Source: Actinomycetales bacterium (GTDB lineage: Bacteria; Actinomycetota; Actinomycetes; Actinomycetales; BWSM-131). Taken from it: a DNA stretch of 43,681 bases. A program made the translations under genes and the position numbers. The stretch lies in the NCBI GenBank assembly GCA_030149025.1, contig JASBSH010000089.1, positions 1 to 43,681 on the forward strand, given 5' to 3'. Shown here piece by piece: positions 24,667 through 33,522 of the stretch. The notes under the pieces were generated by a model, which searched no databases, was not told the origin of the DNA, and saw only the letters and a program-made list of their open reading frames with translations. Every line of letters starts with the position of its first letter. Position 1 is the stretch's first letter.

Positions 24667-26250
24667 ATGGTGAGAGGGAGCAAGCCGAACGCGCGCACGA
24701 CGAGCGTGAGCACGGTCGCGCCGGACGAGGAGTCGGGAGCGGTCGCTGCAGCCGTGCGTGGATTCGTCGTGCAACACCACCGCGCGACCCACGACCACTA
24801 CGACTTCCGGCTGCAGGTCGGCGGTGCACTGGCCAGCTGGGCGGTGCCCAAGGGGCCGACCCTCGACCCGAAGGCGAAGCGAAGCGCGTTCCGGGTGGGG
24901 GACCACCCCATGGAGTACTTCGACTTCGAAGGGGTCATCCCGGAAGGTGAGTACGGCGGCGGCGACGTCGTGGTCTGGGACATCGGCACTTGGGAACCGC
25001 GTGGCACGGATGATCCGGCGAGCGCCCTGGAGGCAGGTGAGCTGCATGCCGAGCTCCACGGCCACAAGCTGCGCGGGCGGTTCGTTCTCATCCGCCGGGG
25101 CGAGGACCGTTCGGGGCGCGAGCAGTGGCTGCTGGTCCACAAGCGGGACGACCACGCCGTGGACGGCTGGGACCCGGCAGACCACCCGAAGTCGGTCCTG
25201 AGCGGGCGCACCAGCGATGAGGTCGCCGCGCAGCCGGACCGGTTGTGGCGTGGCGACTGGCCGGCGGTGGCGGCGTCCGTACCGGCCCGGCGTGGGGTCG
25301 CGCTGCCCAACGACGATGAGCTGGCCGAGCTCGATGCGCTCGGTGAGCAGGGCACCTGGGAGGTCTTCGGGCGCAGACTGCGGGTGACGAACCTGGACAA
25401 GGTGCTGTTCCCAGCCGGTGACGACGGGGTGCCGGTGACCAAGCGCGAGTTCCTCCGCTACGCCGCCCGCATCGCCCCGGTGGCCCTGCCGTACCTGGCC
25501 GGCAGAGCCGTGAACATGCACCGCTACCCGAACGGGACCACGTCGAAAGGCTTCTGGCACAAGGAGGTACCGAACCACGCGCCACAATGGATCACCCGTT
25601 GGGACAACCCGGAGGCCGACGCTGGCGAGACCCGCACCTACCTTCGCGTGGACGAACCGGCAACACTCGTGTGGGTCGCCAACTTCGGCGCGCTCGAGTG
25701 GCACGCGTGGACGTCGTTCACCGACGAGCCGCACCGGCCCACGTATGCGCTCATCGACATCGACCCCGGCGAGGAGACGACGTGGGACGAGGTGCTGCTC
25801 CTCGCCCGGCTCCACCGGGACGCGTTGCAGCACCTGAACATGACCGCCCAGCCGCAGTTCACCGGCCGGCGGGGCATCCAAATCTGGGTGCCGATCACAC
25901 GCGGTCCGGACTTCGACGAGACGCGCGCCTGGGTGGAGACGCTGTCTCGAACGGTGGGTGCCGTCGTCCCGGACCTCGTGAGCTGGAAGTGGGAGGTGCG
26001 TCGGCGCGGTGGGCGCGCCCGACTCGACTACACGCAGAACGCGATCAACAAGACCCTGGTGTCGCCCTACAGCACCCGACCATCGCCCGGCGCCACAGTG
26101 GCGATGCCGATCGACTGGGAGGAGCTCGACGATCCGGACCTGCGCCCGGACGGGTTCACCATCCAGTCGGTCATCGACCGGCTTCGGACCCGTGGCGATC
26201 CGTTCCGCTGCCTGCTGACGGCAGTCCAGTCCCTGCCGGTGATTCGCTAG
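24667..26250 (+). CDS. LigD-like 3'-phosphoesterase-polymerase protein lacking the ligase domain
   Basis: The 527-residue protein joins two LigD modules used in bacterial non-homologous end joining. Residues ~25-190 are the 3'-phosphoesterase domain, with H44-Y-D46-x-R48 and SWAVPKGPTLDP. Residues ~230-520 are the primase-type polymerase domain, with the catalytic D364-I-D366 in LIDIDPGEE and TGRRGIQIWVPI. The ATP-dependent ligase domain (KxDG) is absent, and the protein has a normal end, so this looks like a natural two-domain form working with a separate ligase and Ku. ATG 24667 has AGGGG six bases upstream. Its last 80 bases overlap the convergent mnhG gene. Confidence 0.88.
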   Translation: MVRGSKPNARTTSVSTVAPDEESGAVAAAVRGFVVQHHRATHDHYDFRLQVGGALASWAVPKGPTLDPKAKRSAFRVGDHPMEYFDFEGVIPEGEYGGGDVVVWDIGTWEPRGTDDPASALEAGELHAELHGHKLRGRFVLIRRGEDRSGREQWLLVHKRDDHAVDGWDPADHPKSVLSGRTSDEVAAQPDRLWRGDWPAVAASVPARRGVALPNDDELAELDALGEQGTWEVFGRRLRVTNLDKVLFPAGDDGVPVTKREFLRYAARIAPVALPYLAGRAVNMHRYPNGTTSKGFWHKEVPNHAPQWITRWDNPEADAGETRTYLRVDEPATLVWVANFGALEWHAWTSFTDEPHRPTYALIDIDPGEETTWDEVLLLARLHRDALQHLNMTAQPQFTGRRGIQIWVPITRGPDFDETRAWVETLSRTVGAVVPDLVSWKWEVRRRGGRARLDYTQNAINKTLVSPYSTRPSPGATVAMPIDWEELDDPDLRPDGFTIQSVIDRLRTRGDPFRCLLTAVQSLPVIR

Positions 26251-26614
26251 CCGCTGCCTCGGACTGCCCGCGCGCCCAGTCGTCGCCGTAGGCGCTCAGC
26301 TCGTCGAATGCCAGATCCGTCTCCCGGATCACGTCGGTGCGGTAGGCCGCTCTTCCCACCATGTGCGCGGCGATGGGGATCGTCAGCCCCTGGAACAGGG
26401 CGACGACCACGAGCATCCCGATGTCGAGGCCGGACCGGAGCGACAGCCCTACGCCCAGCAACGTGAGCAGGACGCCGAGGACCTGCGGCTTCGTGCCCGC
26501 GTGCATGCGGGACAACAGCTCCGGGAACCGGAGGAGGCCGATGGCCGCAGCGAGGGACAGCAACGCGCCGGCGAGGATGAAGACCAGGCCGACGGTGTCC
26601 AGGACCTCGTTCAT
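26171..26614 (-). CDS. mnhG: Na+/H+ antiporter subunit MnhG/MrpG
   Basis: This small membrane subunit of the Mrp antiporter is 147 residues long, with three hydrophobic segments in the first ~85 residues and the MnhG hallmarks GLLRFPELLSRMHAGTKPQ and LLTLLGVGL. A polar tail of about 50 residues (Ala/Ser/Gly-rich at the end) is longer than usual for the family and overlaps the end of the LigD-like gene. ATG 26614 overlaps the mnhF stop (ATGA). It is the last gene of the operon. Confidence 0.9.
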   Translation of the reverse strand: MNEVLDTVGLVFILAGALLSLAAAIGLLRFPELLSRMHAGTKPQVLGVLLTLLGVGLSLRSGLDIGMLVVVALFQGLTIPIAAHMVGRAAYRTDVIRETDLAFDELSAYGDDWARGQSEAAASESPAGTGLPSAGSGTDRHGSEAGR

Positions 26615-26928
26615 GACCGAACCCCCAACGTCGTCGGCGCCCCTGTCTCCCGATCCCCTCCAGCTGTGTCCCGCTCCTTGGCGACGAACCGCGCCACGCT
26701 GACGGAGCCGAGGAATCCGAGCATCGACAGCGCGATGAGGATCGGCAGCGTGGTCGAGTGCCTCCCCACAGCCGCCTCGAGACCCAGGGCGGACACCATG
26801 ATGGAGACGAGCACGTCGAGCGCGACGACCCGGTCCAGCACCGTCGGCCCGCGAACGATGCGGATCACGACGAGGACGCCGGCCAGCGCCAGCACCGCAC
26901 CCGCCGCTACGGTCAAGACTGTGGTCAC
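26611..26928 (-). CDS. mnhF: Na+/H+ antiporter subunit MnhF/MrpF
   Basis: The 105-residue subunit has three transmembrane segments and the conserved RIVRGPTVLDRVVALDVL block of the MnhF family. GTG 26928 overlaps the mnhE stop (GTGA), and its own stop overlaps mnhG. The frame is open far upstream, but only this portion is family-like. A polar C-terminal tail follows the last helix. Confidence 0.92.
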   Translation of the reverse strand: MTTVLTVAAGAVLALAGVLVVIRIVRGPTVLDRVVALDVLVSIMVSALGLEAAVGRHSTTLPILIALSMLGFLGSVSVARFVAKERDTAGGDRETGAPTTLGVRS

Positions 26929-27470
26929 GAAGACCCTCCTCTCGCGGGCATGCCGACCGGCTTCGCCCCGGTCGGATCGGCGGCGAGCGCCTTGAGCACG
27001 CGCTGTTCCAGGGCGAGGACGTCGGCACGTGCGGCTTCGAGCTTCCGTTCGTCCGAGACCCCGAAGTAGTGCAGCGCGATCAGTCCCCGCCTGGAGTCGA
27101 GGTCGACGACGAGCGAGCCGGGTACCAAGGACACCATCAGCCCCACGATGGTTTGGAACAGCTCCTCCCGCCCGACGAGCTGGACCACCATGACGCTGCT
27201 CCTGGGCACCGGCCGGGGTCGCACCGCGACCCAGGTGATGTGGATGCTCGCCCTGACCACGTCGAACAGGAAGCGCGCGAGCAGTGCCACGAACGCGACC
27301 GGGCGCAGCTTCACGCCGACGATGAGGCGGGGCAGCGGGAACACGGCGAGCACGGCCACGGCGAGCACCAGGCCGCCGATCACGTTGGCGAACGACACGT
27401 TGCCCCAGAGCATGACCCATACGACCGTGAGCCAGATGACGCCGACAGGGGTGATCGGGTGGCGCTCCAT
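26925..27470 (-). CDS. mnhE: Na+/H+ antiporter subunit MnhE/MrpE
   Basis: The 181-residue subunit begins with two or three hydrophobic segments (IWLTVVWVMLWGNVSFANV; LAVAVLAVFPLP) followed by the conserved soluble domain with VGREELFQTIVGLMVSLVPG and LIALHYFGV. ATG 27470 shares a base with the mnhD stop (TGATG). It belongs to the same membrane complex as its neighbours. Confidence 0.92.
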   Translation of the reverse strand: MERHPITPVGVIWLTVVWVMLWGNVSFANVIGGLVLAVAVLAVFPLPRLIVGVKLRPVAFVALLARFLFDVVRASIHITWVAVRPRPVPRSSVMVVQLVGREELFQTIVGLMVSLVPGSLVVDLDSRRGLIALHYFGVSDERKLEAARADVLALEQRVLKALAADPTGAKPVGMPARGGSS

Positions 27471-29035
27471 CAGGGCACACCTCCGGGGAAGACCGCCTGG
27501 ATGTAGGGCGTCCGCTCCAGGAGGTCCGTTGCCGCGCGGTTCGTCAGCCCGAACAGCGGACCGGCGACGATCGTGATGGCCAGCCCGACCAGCACCAGAA
27601 GCGTCGTGGGGCCCACCATCCCGGCGGGCAGGGTGCCCGGTTCCACCTCTTCCCCGGTGTCCCCCGCGAAGGTCAGCTCGGACGCCTTGGGCGCCGGCTG
27701 CCAGAACGCACGTCCCCATACCCGGGACATCGCGTACAGGGTCAGCAGGCTGGTGACGACGGAGCCACCGATCAGCACGTAAGCGAGCCAGGTGCCGGCG
27801 TCGGCGCCGGCCTCCAGGAGGCCTACCTTGCCGAGGAAGCCGGAGAACGGCGGAATGCCGGCGAGGTTCATCGCCGGGACGAAGAACAGGACCGCGAGCG
27901 CGGGCGCCGTGCGGAGCAGCCCGCCCAGGTCGGTGAGGGACGTGCTGCCGCTGCGTCGCTCGATCAGACCGGCCACGAGGAAGAGGGTGGTCTGGATGGT
28001 GATGTGGTGCGCGACGTAGACGATGGCCGCGGACATCCCAGCACGCGACCCGAGTGCGATACCGAAGATCATGAAGCCGATGTGGCTCACCAGGGTGAAC
28101 GACAGCATCCGCTTGATGTCGTCCTGGGCGACGGCGCCCAGGATCCCGATGATCATCGTCAGCAGGGCGGCCCACAGCAGCAGCGACTCCAGCCGCCCGT
28201 CCGGGAACAACAGGGTCTGCGTCCGGATGATCGCGTACACACCGACCTTGGTCAGCAAGCCCGCGAAGACGGCGGTGACGGGCGCCGGGGCCGTCGGGTA
28301 GGAGTCCGGCAACCATCCGGACATGGGGAAGATCGCCGCCTTCACGGCGAACCCGATGAGCAGCATCAGCTGCAGCACCAGTCGTGTGCCCTCGGGCAGG
28401 GCGTCGAGCCGGCCGGCCAGCTGGGCGAGGTTGACCGTGCAGGTCGCGGTGTACACCAGCGCGATCGCCACCAGGAAGATCACCGACGACAGGAGGCTGA
28501 CCACGACGTAGGTGATGCCGGACCGGATCCGGGGCGCGGTCCCGCCGAGGGTCAGGAGGACGAAGCTCGCCGCGAGCAGGACCTCGAACCCGACGTAGAG
28601 GTTGAACAGGTCGCCGGAGATGAACGTGATCGACACTCCCGCTGCGAGCACCAGCATCGTCGGGTGGAAGATCGGGAGCGGCGCCTCGCCGTCGCTCTCG
28701 TCGGTGTCCCCGGAGGCCCGGCCCTGCCCGATGGAGTACAGCAGCACACCCAGCGTCACGATCGCCGACACGAGAAGCATCAGGCCCGCGAGCCGGTCCA
28801 CGACCAGCACGATCCCCATCGGCGCCGGCCACCCACCAGCCTCCACGACCAGGGGACCGAACCGGTCGGCACCTACGAGCAGTGCTGCGGCGATCGCCAC
28901 CATGGCGATGAGCACCCCCGCGGTCACGACCCTCTGCAGGGTCCTCCGGCGGGCGACTGCGACCGTGATGCCGGCCCCCACCAGCGGCAGCACCACCGGC
29001 AGCGGCACCAGGGTCTGCCAGGACAGAATGTTCAT
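27470..29035 (-). CDS. mnhD: Na+/H+ antiporter subunit MnhD/MrpD
   Basis: The 521-residue polytopic protein is a homologue of the proton-pumping NuoM/N subunits of complex I, with about 14 hydrophobic segments. Visible family features are LFNLYVGFEVLLAASFVLLT, MSGWLPDSYPTAPAPVTAVF (containing the Pro-rich signature), LLTKVGVYAIIRT and DIKRMLSFTLVSHIGFM. The late glutamate and lysines within helices are expected to carry protons. The start ATG 29035 overlaps the mnhC stop as ATGA. Confidence 0.94.
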   Translation of the reverse strand: MNILSWQTLVPLPVVLPLVGAGITVAVARRRTLQRVVTAGVLIAMVAIAAALLVGADRFGPLVVEAGGWPAPMGIVLVVDRLAGLMLLVSAIVTLGVLLYSIGQGRASGDTDESDGEAPLPIFHPTMLVLAAGVSITFISGDLFNLYVGFEVLLAASFVLLTLGGTAPRIRSGITYVVVSLLSSVIFLVAIALVYTATCTVNLAQLAGRLDALPEGTRLVLQLMLLIGFAVKAAIFPMSGWLPDSYPTAPAPVTAVFAGLLTKVGVYAIIRTQTLLFPDGRLESLLLWAALLTMIIGILGAVAQDDIKRMLSFTLVSHIGFMIFGIALGSRAGMSAAIVYVAHHITIQTTLFLVAGLIERRSGSTSLTDLGGLLRTAPALAVLFFVPAMNLAGIPPFSGFLGKVGLLEAGADAGTWLAYVLIGGSVVTSLLTLYAMSRVWGRAFWQPAPKASELTFAGDTGEEVEPGTLPAGMVGPTTLLVLVGLAITIVAGPLFGLTNRAATDLLERTPYIQAVFPGGVP

Positions 29036-29526
29036 CGTCCGGCCTCCCGGGCCGGTTGCGAGCCGGGCGCCTGGCTGGCTTCAGAGGACGTGCCCTCCGA
29101 CGGCAGCTGCTCGGGGATGTCATCGCCCAGCACGTGCTCGATGAAATCACTGTCGGTCAGGTCGTCCGCCTCCGCCTTCTTCAGGATGCGAACGTCCTCG
29201 ACGTCGTCCTCGACGGTGTCGCTGCGCGACAGCTGCCAGCTGCGGTGCGCCATCGCGAGGATGAACGCAGTCATCCCGAGGGTGATGACGATCGCCGTCA
29301 GGACCATCGCCTGCGGCAGGGGGTCGGTCATGTCCTCCTCGCGCGCCAGCCCGACGATCGGTGCCCGCCCGGCCGGACCGGCCGCGACCAGGAACATCAG
29401 GTTCGCTCCGTTGCCCACCAGCACCACACCGAGCAGGGCACGGCTGATGCTGCGCGACAGAAGCAGGTACACGCCGGTGGCGAACAGGATCCCGATGGTG
29501 CCCACGAGCACGAGGTTGGGGCTCAT
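29032..29526 (-). CDS. mnhC: Na+/H+ antiporter subunit MnhC/MrpC
   Basis: The 164-residue subunit is related to NuoK. It has three hydrophobic segments (residues ~4-25, 30-50, 70-95) and the family motif SRALLGVVLVGNGANLMFL. A long acidic cytoplasmic tail (residues ~105-160, rich in Asp and Glu) extends beyond the usual ~115 residues. ATG 29526 overlaps the mnhA stop as ATGA. Confidence 0.92.
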   Translation of the reverse strand: MSPNLVLVGTIGILFATGVYLLLSRSISRALLGVVLVGNGANLMFLVAAGPAGRAPIVGLAREEDMTDPLPQAMVLTAIVITLGMTAFILAMAHRSWQLSRSDTVEDDVEDVRILKKAEADDLTDSDFIEHVLGDDIPEQLPSEGTSSEASQAPGSQPAREAGR

Positions 29527-32441
29527 CCGCGGGCCTCCTGCCGTGATGCGAGACCTGACTCCGCCTGGACCGGGCCGAACGCGTCCCCGCCCTCCCCGGA
29601 CCCCTCCTCCGGCTGCTCGGACTCGATCTGCACGTCGAGCTGTGAACCCAGACTGCGCAGGACGTCCAGCATCAGGCCGATCACGACGAGGTAGACCCCG
29701 ATGTCGAAGAAAGTCGACGTCACGAGCTTCACCGTGCCGAGCAGCGGCAGCTCCACCCGGATGATCCAGCTCTGCAGAACCTCGCCGCCGGCGAGCATCG
29801 CGACCAGACCGACACCCGCGGACAGGAACAGCCCGGCGCCGAGAAGAAGGCCGGGCGTGACCGGCGCGGCGGCCCGCAGCTCACTACGGCCTCCGGCGAG
29901 GTACCGCACGACCAGCCCGAGCCCTGCGACCAGACCGGCCGCGAACCCTCCACCGGGGTTGTTGTGGCCGGAGAACAGCAGGTAGAGCGAGAACACGATG
30001 ATTGTGTGGAACACCAGCCGCGTGATCACCTCGAACATCACGCTGCGTGCGTGCCAGGTGTAGGCGGGGTCGCTGGCCAGCCACGCGTGCCCGCCCGCGC
30101 CGCCGACCGACGCGTACTCACCCCGGCGCCGCCTCGCCCGCCGCACCGCCTCGGCGGACCGGCTCACGAACCGCTCCCGGAGGAACACCAGGCTGGCGAC
30201 CCCGGTCGCCGCCACGACGATGACCGACAGCTCGCCCATGGTGTCCCAGGCGCGGATGTCCACCAGGGTGACGTTGACGATGTTGCGGCCGCCGCCGAAG
30301 TTCAGCGCTCCCTCGGCGAAGCCCACCGAAGCGGGCTGGGCGGTGCGAACGGCGGATGCCGTCAACGCCATGCCCATCACGACCAGGCCGACAAGCGCAC
30401 CGACTCCGGCACGGACCCAACGGCCGATACCGGGTGGGATGTCCCAGAACCGCGAGGGCAGCCTGCGCAGCACCAGCACGAAGACGACCAGCGTCACCGT
30501 CTCGACGAGGATCTGGGTGAGGGCGAGGTCCGGCGCGCCGTGCAGCAGGAACAGCATCGCCGTGCCGTAACCGGTGACCCCGAGCAGGACCGCGGCGCGC
30601 AGACGTCGCCGGGAGCGCGCCGTCCACACCGCGGCGACGGCGATCACGATGCCGACCCCGGCCTGCGCCGGGGAGTCCCACCAGCGCACCTGTTCCGGCC
30701 AGCGCACCCCGAGCAGCAGGGCCCCGCCCGGCAGCAGCACCACCACCCCGAGGATGAGGCCCAGCGTCAGCGGCAGGGATCCTCGCTGCAGGCCGCCGGT
30801 CACCTCCATCGAGACCCGGTCCAGCCCGCGCATGGTCCGGCGGTAGACCTGGTCGGTATCCGCGACGACCGGCAGCCGGGCCTGCGCCTGCTCCACCTGC
30901 GCACGGGCACCGAAGAGCAGGGAGCCGAGCAGGATCGTCAGCAGGGACAGCAGCAGCGCGGTGTTCACCCCGGGCCACAGCGCCAGGTGCACCGCGCTCC
31001 TTCCGGGCGGCAACGCGTCCACGTACCCGCCGAGCAGCGTCTCGATCCGCCCGGAAAGCGGCCCCCCGGCCAGGCTCAGCAGGGCCAACAGCACCGGCGC
31101 AAGGGTGAGCAGCAGCCCGGGCGCGTGCCGGACAGGGGTGGGGGCGGGCGCGCGGCCGAGGAACGCGCCCCAGACGAAGCGGGCGCTGTAGGCGAACGTC
31201 AGCACCGAACCGGTCACCAGGACGACGAGCAGCGCGGTGTCGAGCCCGCCACCGCCGACGAACGACGCGTAGGCGGCCTCTTTGCCGACGAAGCCGAGCA
31301 GCGGTGGCACGCCGGCCTGCGACGCGGCCGCGAGCACGCTCGCCCAGAACGCCCACGGCAGAGCGGTGCGCAGGCCGTTCAGCTCACGCAGGTCCCGTGT
31401 GCCGGTGGCGTGGTCGATCAAACCGACGACGAGGAACAGGCAGGCCTTGAACAGCGCGTGCGCCAGGAGGATCGTCACCCCGGCGAGGGCGGCGCCGCGC
31501 GTGCCGAACCCCACCAGCGTGGTCATGAACCCGAGCTGGCTGACCGTGCCGTAGGCGAGCAGCAGCTTCAGGTCGTACTGGCGCAGCGCCCGCCACGCAC
31601 CGACCAGCATGGTCAGGCCGCCGAGGACGAGGACGACGACACGCCAGCTGGGTAGGTCGGCGAACCCGGGTGCCAGTCGGGCGACCAGGTACACCCCGGC
31701 CTTCACCATTGCCGCGGCGTGCAGGTAGGCGCTGACGGGTGTCGGCGCCGCCATCGCCCCCGGGAGCCAGAAGTGGAACGGGACGAGGGCGGACTTGGTG
31801 ATCGCACCGGCGAGCAGCAGGACCACCGCGACGGTGACGATCGTGCCGGACGGGGGCTCGGCGACGATCGTCGAGAGCCGGTAGCTGCCGACGTGCTGGC
31901 CGATCAGGACGATGCCGGCGAGCATGGCAAGGCCGCCGGCCGTGGTGACGACCAGCGCCTGGGTGGCCGCGGACCGGCTCGTCCGTTCGCCCGAGTAGTG
32001 CCCGATCAGCAGGTAGGACAGGACGGTCGTGAGCTCCCAGAAGACGTAGAGCACCAGCAGGTCGTCGCTGAGGATCAGGCCGAGCATCGCCCCGGCGAAC
32101 GCTGTGAGGTTGCCGGCGAAGGCCCCCGGACCCGGTTCGGCGTCGTCGAAGTAGTGCGTGCAGTAGAGGAGCACGAGGGCGCCGACGCCGCCGACGATCA
32201 GGGTCAGCAGCCAGCTGAGGGTGTCCAGCCGGAACGTCAGGGTCATTCCCAGGGCCGGCACCCACTGGAACTGCTCGACCGGGAGCTCGCCTGCCTGCAC
32301 CCGGCTCGTCATGGCACCGGCCCAGACGGCCGCGGCAGCAGGGGCGAGCGCCAACAGCGGGAAGGCCTTGCGGCCGAGGGCACGGACCAGGAAGGGCGCG
32401 GCGATGGCCGCCAGGGCATGGGCGGCCAGGAGCGCGATCAT
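29523..32441 (-). CDS. mnhA: Na+/H+ antiporter subunit MnhA fused to MnhB
   Basis: The 972-residue protein is the large subunit of the Mrp antiporter. Residues ~1-500 are NuoL-like, with VLYVFWELTTVLSYLLIGHYSG, FHFWLPGAMAAPTPVSAYLHAA and LLLAYGTVSQLGFM, the last two as shorter blocks in most homologues. The central part carries the MrpA C-terminal region. Residues ~830-940 form an MnhB domain (FHTIIVFSLYLLFSGHNNPG; GGFAAGLVAG). A separate mnhB is therefore missing because it is fused, as in other actinobacteria and alpha-proteobacteria. ATG 32441 has GGGGAGG five bases upstream; an earlier frame start at 32492 has none. It is the first gene of the operon, which exchanges Na+ or other cations for protons and supports alkali and salt tolerance. 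Confidence 0.94.
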   Translation of the reverse strand: MIALLAAHALAAIAAPFLVRALGRKAFPLLALAPAAAAVWAGAMTSRVQAGELPVEQFQWVPALGMTLTFRLDTLSWLLTLIVGGVGALVLLYCTHYFDDAEPGPGAFAGNLTAFAGAMLGLILSDDLLVLYVFWELTTVLSYLLIGHYSGERTSRSAATQALVVTTAGGLAMLAGIVLIGQHVGSYRLSTIVAEPPSGTIVTVAVVLLLAGAITKSALVPFHFWLPGAMAAPTPVSAYLHAAAMVKAGVYLVARLAPGFADLPSWRVVVLVLGGLTMLVGAWRALRQYDLKLLLAYGTVSQLGFMTTLVGFGTRGAALAGVTILLAHALFKACLFLVVGLIDHATGTRDLRELNGLRTALPWAFWASVLAAASQAGVPPLLGFVGKEAAYASFVGGGGLDTALLVVLVTGSVLTFAYSARFVWGAFLGRAPAPTPVRHAPGLLLTLAPVLLALLSLAGGPLSGRIETLLGGYVDALPPGRSAVHLALWPGVNTALLLSLLTILLGSLLFGARAQVEQAQARLPVVADTDQVYRRTMRGLDRVSMEVTGGLQRGSLPLTLGLILGVVVLLPGGALLLGVRWPEQVRWWDSPAQAGVGIVIAVAAVWTARSRRRLRAAVLLGVTGYGTAMLFLLHGAPDLALTQILVETVTLVVFVLVLRRLPSRFWDIPPGIGRWVRAGVGALVGLVVMGMALTASAVRTAQPASVGFAEGALNFGGGRNIVNVTLVDIRAWDTMGELSVIVVAATGVASLVFLRERFVSRSAEAVRRARRRRGEYASVGGAGGHAWLASDPAYTWHARSVMFEVITRLVFHTIIVFSLYLLFSGHNNPGGGFAAGLVAGLGLVVRYLAGGRSELRAAAPVTPGLLLGAGLFLSAGVGLVAMLAGGEVLQSWIIRVELPLLGTVKLVTSTFFDIGVYLVVIGLMLDVLRSLGSQLDVQIESEQPEEGSGEGGDAFGPVQAESGLASRQEARG

Positions 32442-32530
32442 GTCGCCTCCCCGGGTCGCTGCGGCACGGTCGGCGGCCGTCCCCAGCCTCATGGTGGTCG
32501 GAAATGCCTCGGGCCGGGTGGACCGCTTGA

Positions 32531-32564
32531 ATCCTAACGGCTACTTTCGATCCGTTCGAATTCG
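32531..32564. promoter_or_regulatory. Divergent promoter region of mnhA and the HTH gene
   Basis: Between mnhA (32441) and the small DNA-binding gene (32598) lies a 156-base spacer. On the minus strand TAGGAT at 32536-32531 is a good -10 for the mnh operon. Nearby, the palindrome CGAATTCG at 32557-32564 and repeated TTCGA motifs could be an operator for the adjacent HTH protein. Assignments are by eye. Confidence 0.3.
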
Positions 32565-32597
32565 TCTCTCGGTGTTTACCGAGTGGGGGCTGTCTCC

Positions 32598-32978
32598 ATG
32601 CACCGCAATCCTGAGCACTGCCGGACCTTGCTGCCAGCCGAGTGCGTCGAGGGGCACCTGGAGGAGCGGCTCGCGGAGGTGACCCACGGCATGCGGACGG
32701 CCCTCGAGAGGGGCTACGCCGTCACGGTCGTCACCCACGAGGCGACGCTGACGACCCAGGAGGCGGCCGACGTCCTCGGCGTGAGCCGCCCGACCCTCGT
32801 CCGCCTGCTGGAGCAGGGCCGGATCCCGTACGACCAACCGGGGCGCCACCGTCGCCTTCGCCTGAAGGACGTGCTCGACTTCCAGGCGGCCCACCACCAC
32901 GACAGCGCTCACGCCCTTGCCGACGGCGGCACAATGCCCTCCGAAGTCATTCCGGAGTCGTCGGTCAAAGGTCACTGA
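32598..32978 (+). CDS. Excisionase/MerR-type helix-turn-helix protein, probably C-terminally truncated
   Basis: The 126-residue protein contains an excisionase-family winged HTH (residues ~52-95): LTTQEAADVLGVSRPTLVRL followed by GRIPYDQPGRHRRLRLKDVL. Proteins of this form often act as antitoxins upstream of a PIN-domain toxin, where the HTH is followed by a basic helix rich in Arg and Glu. Here the sequence after FQAAHHHDSAH is atypical and soon enters the degraded zone, and no toxin gene follows. It therefore appears to have lost its own C-terminus and its partner. ATG 32598 has GGGGG eight bases upstream, preferable to GTG 32583. Confidence 0.7.
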   Translation: MHRNPEHCRTLLPAECVEGHLEERLAEVTHGMRTALERGYAVTVVTHEATLTTQEAADVLGVSRPTLVRLLEQGRIPYDQPGRHRRLRLKDVLDFQAAHHHDSAHALADGGTMPSEVIPESSVKGH

Positions 32979-32996
32979 GTGCTCGCTGTCACCTGC

Positions 32997-33155
32997 GCCG
33001 GGCTCCGCCGCGCGGATCGCCGGCAGCAGCACGCGCTCAGCGCACGCCATCGAGACGTCGTAGTGCCCGGCGGTGAAACCGAAGTCGCCGGCAAGGCCGC
33101 AGCAGCCGGATTCCAGCACGTTGGGCCGGGCACCCATCCGCTTCATCAGCCGGTT
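32997..33155 (-). pseudogene. FAD/Fe-S oxidoreductase, C-terminal CCG-domain fragment
   Basis: About 53 codons match the C-terminal end of large FAD-linked oxidase/iron-sulfur reductase proteins: MKRMGARPNVLESGCCGLAG, then GHYDVSMACAERVLLPAIR. The usual continuation (an ADGFSCRTQ block) is missing; the sequence breaks into the HTH gene's 3' end. The frame differs from that of the FAD fragment just upstream, and the ~700 residues normally between them are absent. This is a relic of an internally deleted gene. Confidence 0.75.
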
Positions 33156-33180
33156 TCGTCGTCGTAGCCCATGACGGGTC

Positions 33181-33522
33181 GTTCAAGTCGTCCAGCACGA
33201 TGCCCGGCCCGACGACGCACGTGCGCTGGTCGGGGTCGACGGAGGGCAACCGATTGCAGTACTTGGACCAGTCGATCACCACCGCCGTGTTCGTGCACTC
33301 ACCCGCGAGCGACGTGCCACCGCCCCTGGACAGCACCCGCGCGCGGTGCTCACGGCACACCGCGACGGCCTCGACGGCCGCGTGGACGGTGCGCGGCACC
33401 ACCACCCCGATGCGCACTTGGCGGTAGTTTGACCCGTCGGTGGAGTAGGCGGACCGCGAACCGGCGTCGAACCGGACCTTCCCGTCGACGCGGGCCCGCA
33501 GACCGGCGAGCGCCTGCCTAGC
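33181..33522 (-). pseudogene. FAD-linked oxidase, N-terminal FAD_binding_4 fragment
   Basis: About 110 codons resemble the start of the flavin domain of large D-lactate dehydrogenase-like FAD/Fe-S oxidoreductases: KVRFDAGSRSAYSTDGSNYR, VVVPRTVHAAVEAVAVCREH, LSRGGGTSLAGECTNTAVV, and GPGIVLDDLN. After this the sequence loses similarity and reaches the CCG fragment in another frame. Together they look like the two ends of one gene of roughly 950 codons with the middle deleted. It is not expected to make an active enzyme. Confidence 0.75.

Noticed and set aside
28004..31655. Long plus-strand frames antisense to mnhD and mnhA
   Set aside because: Rich in Arg, Gln, His and Gly with no motif, whereas the opposite strand encodes well-conserved antiporter subunits.
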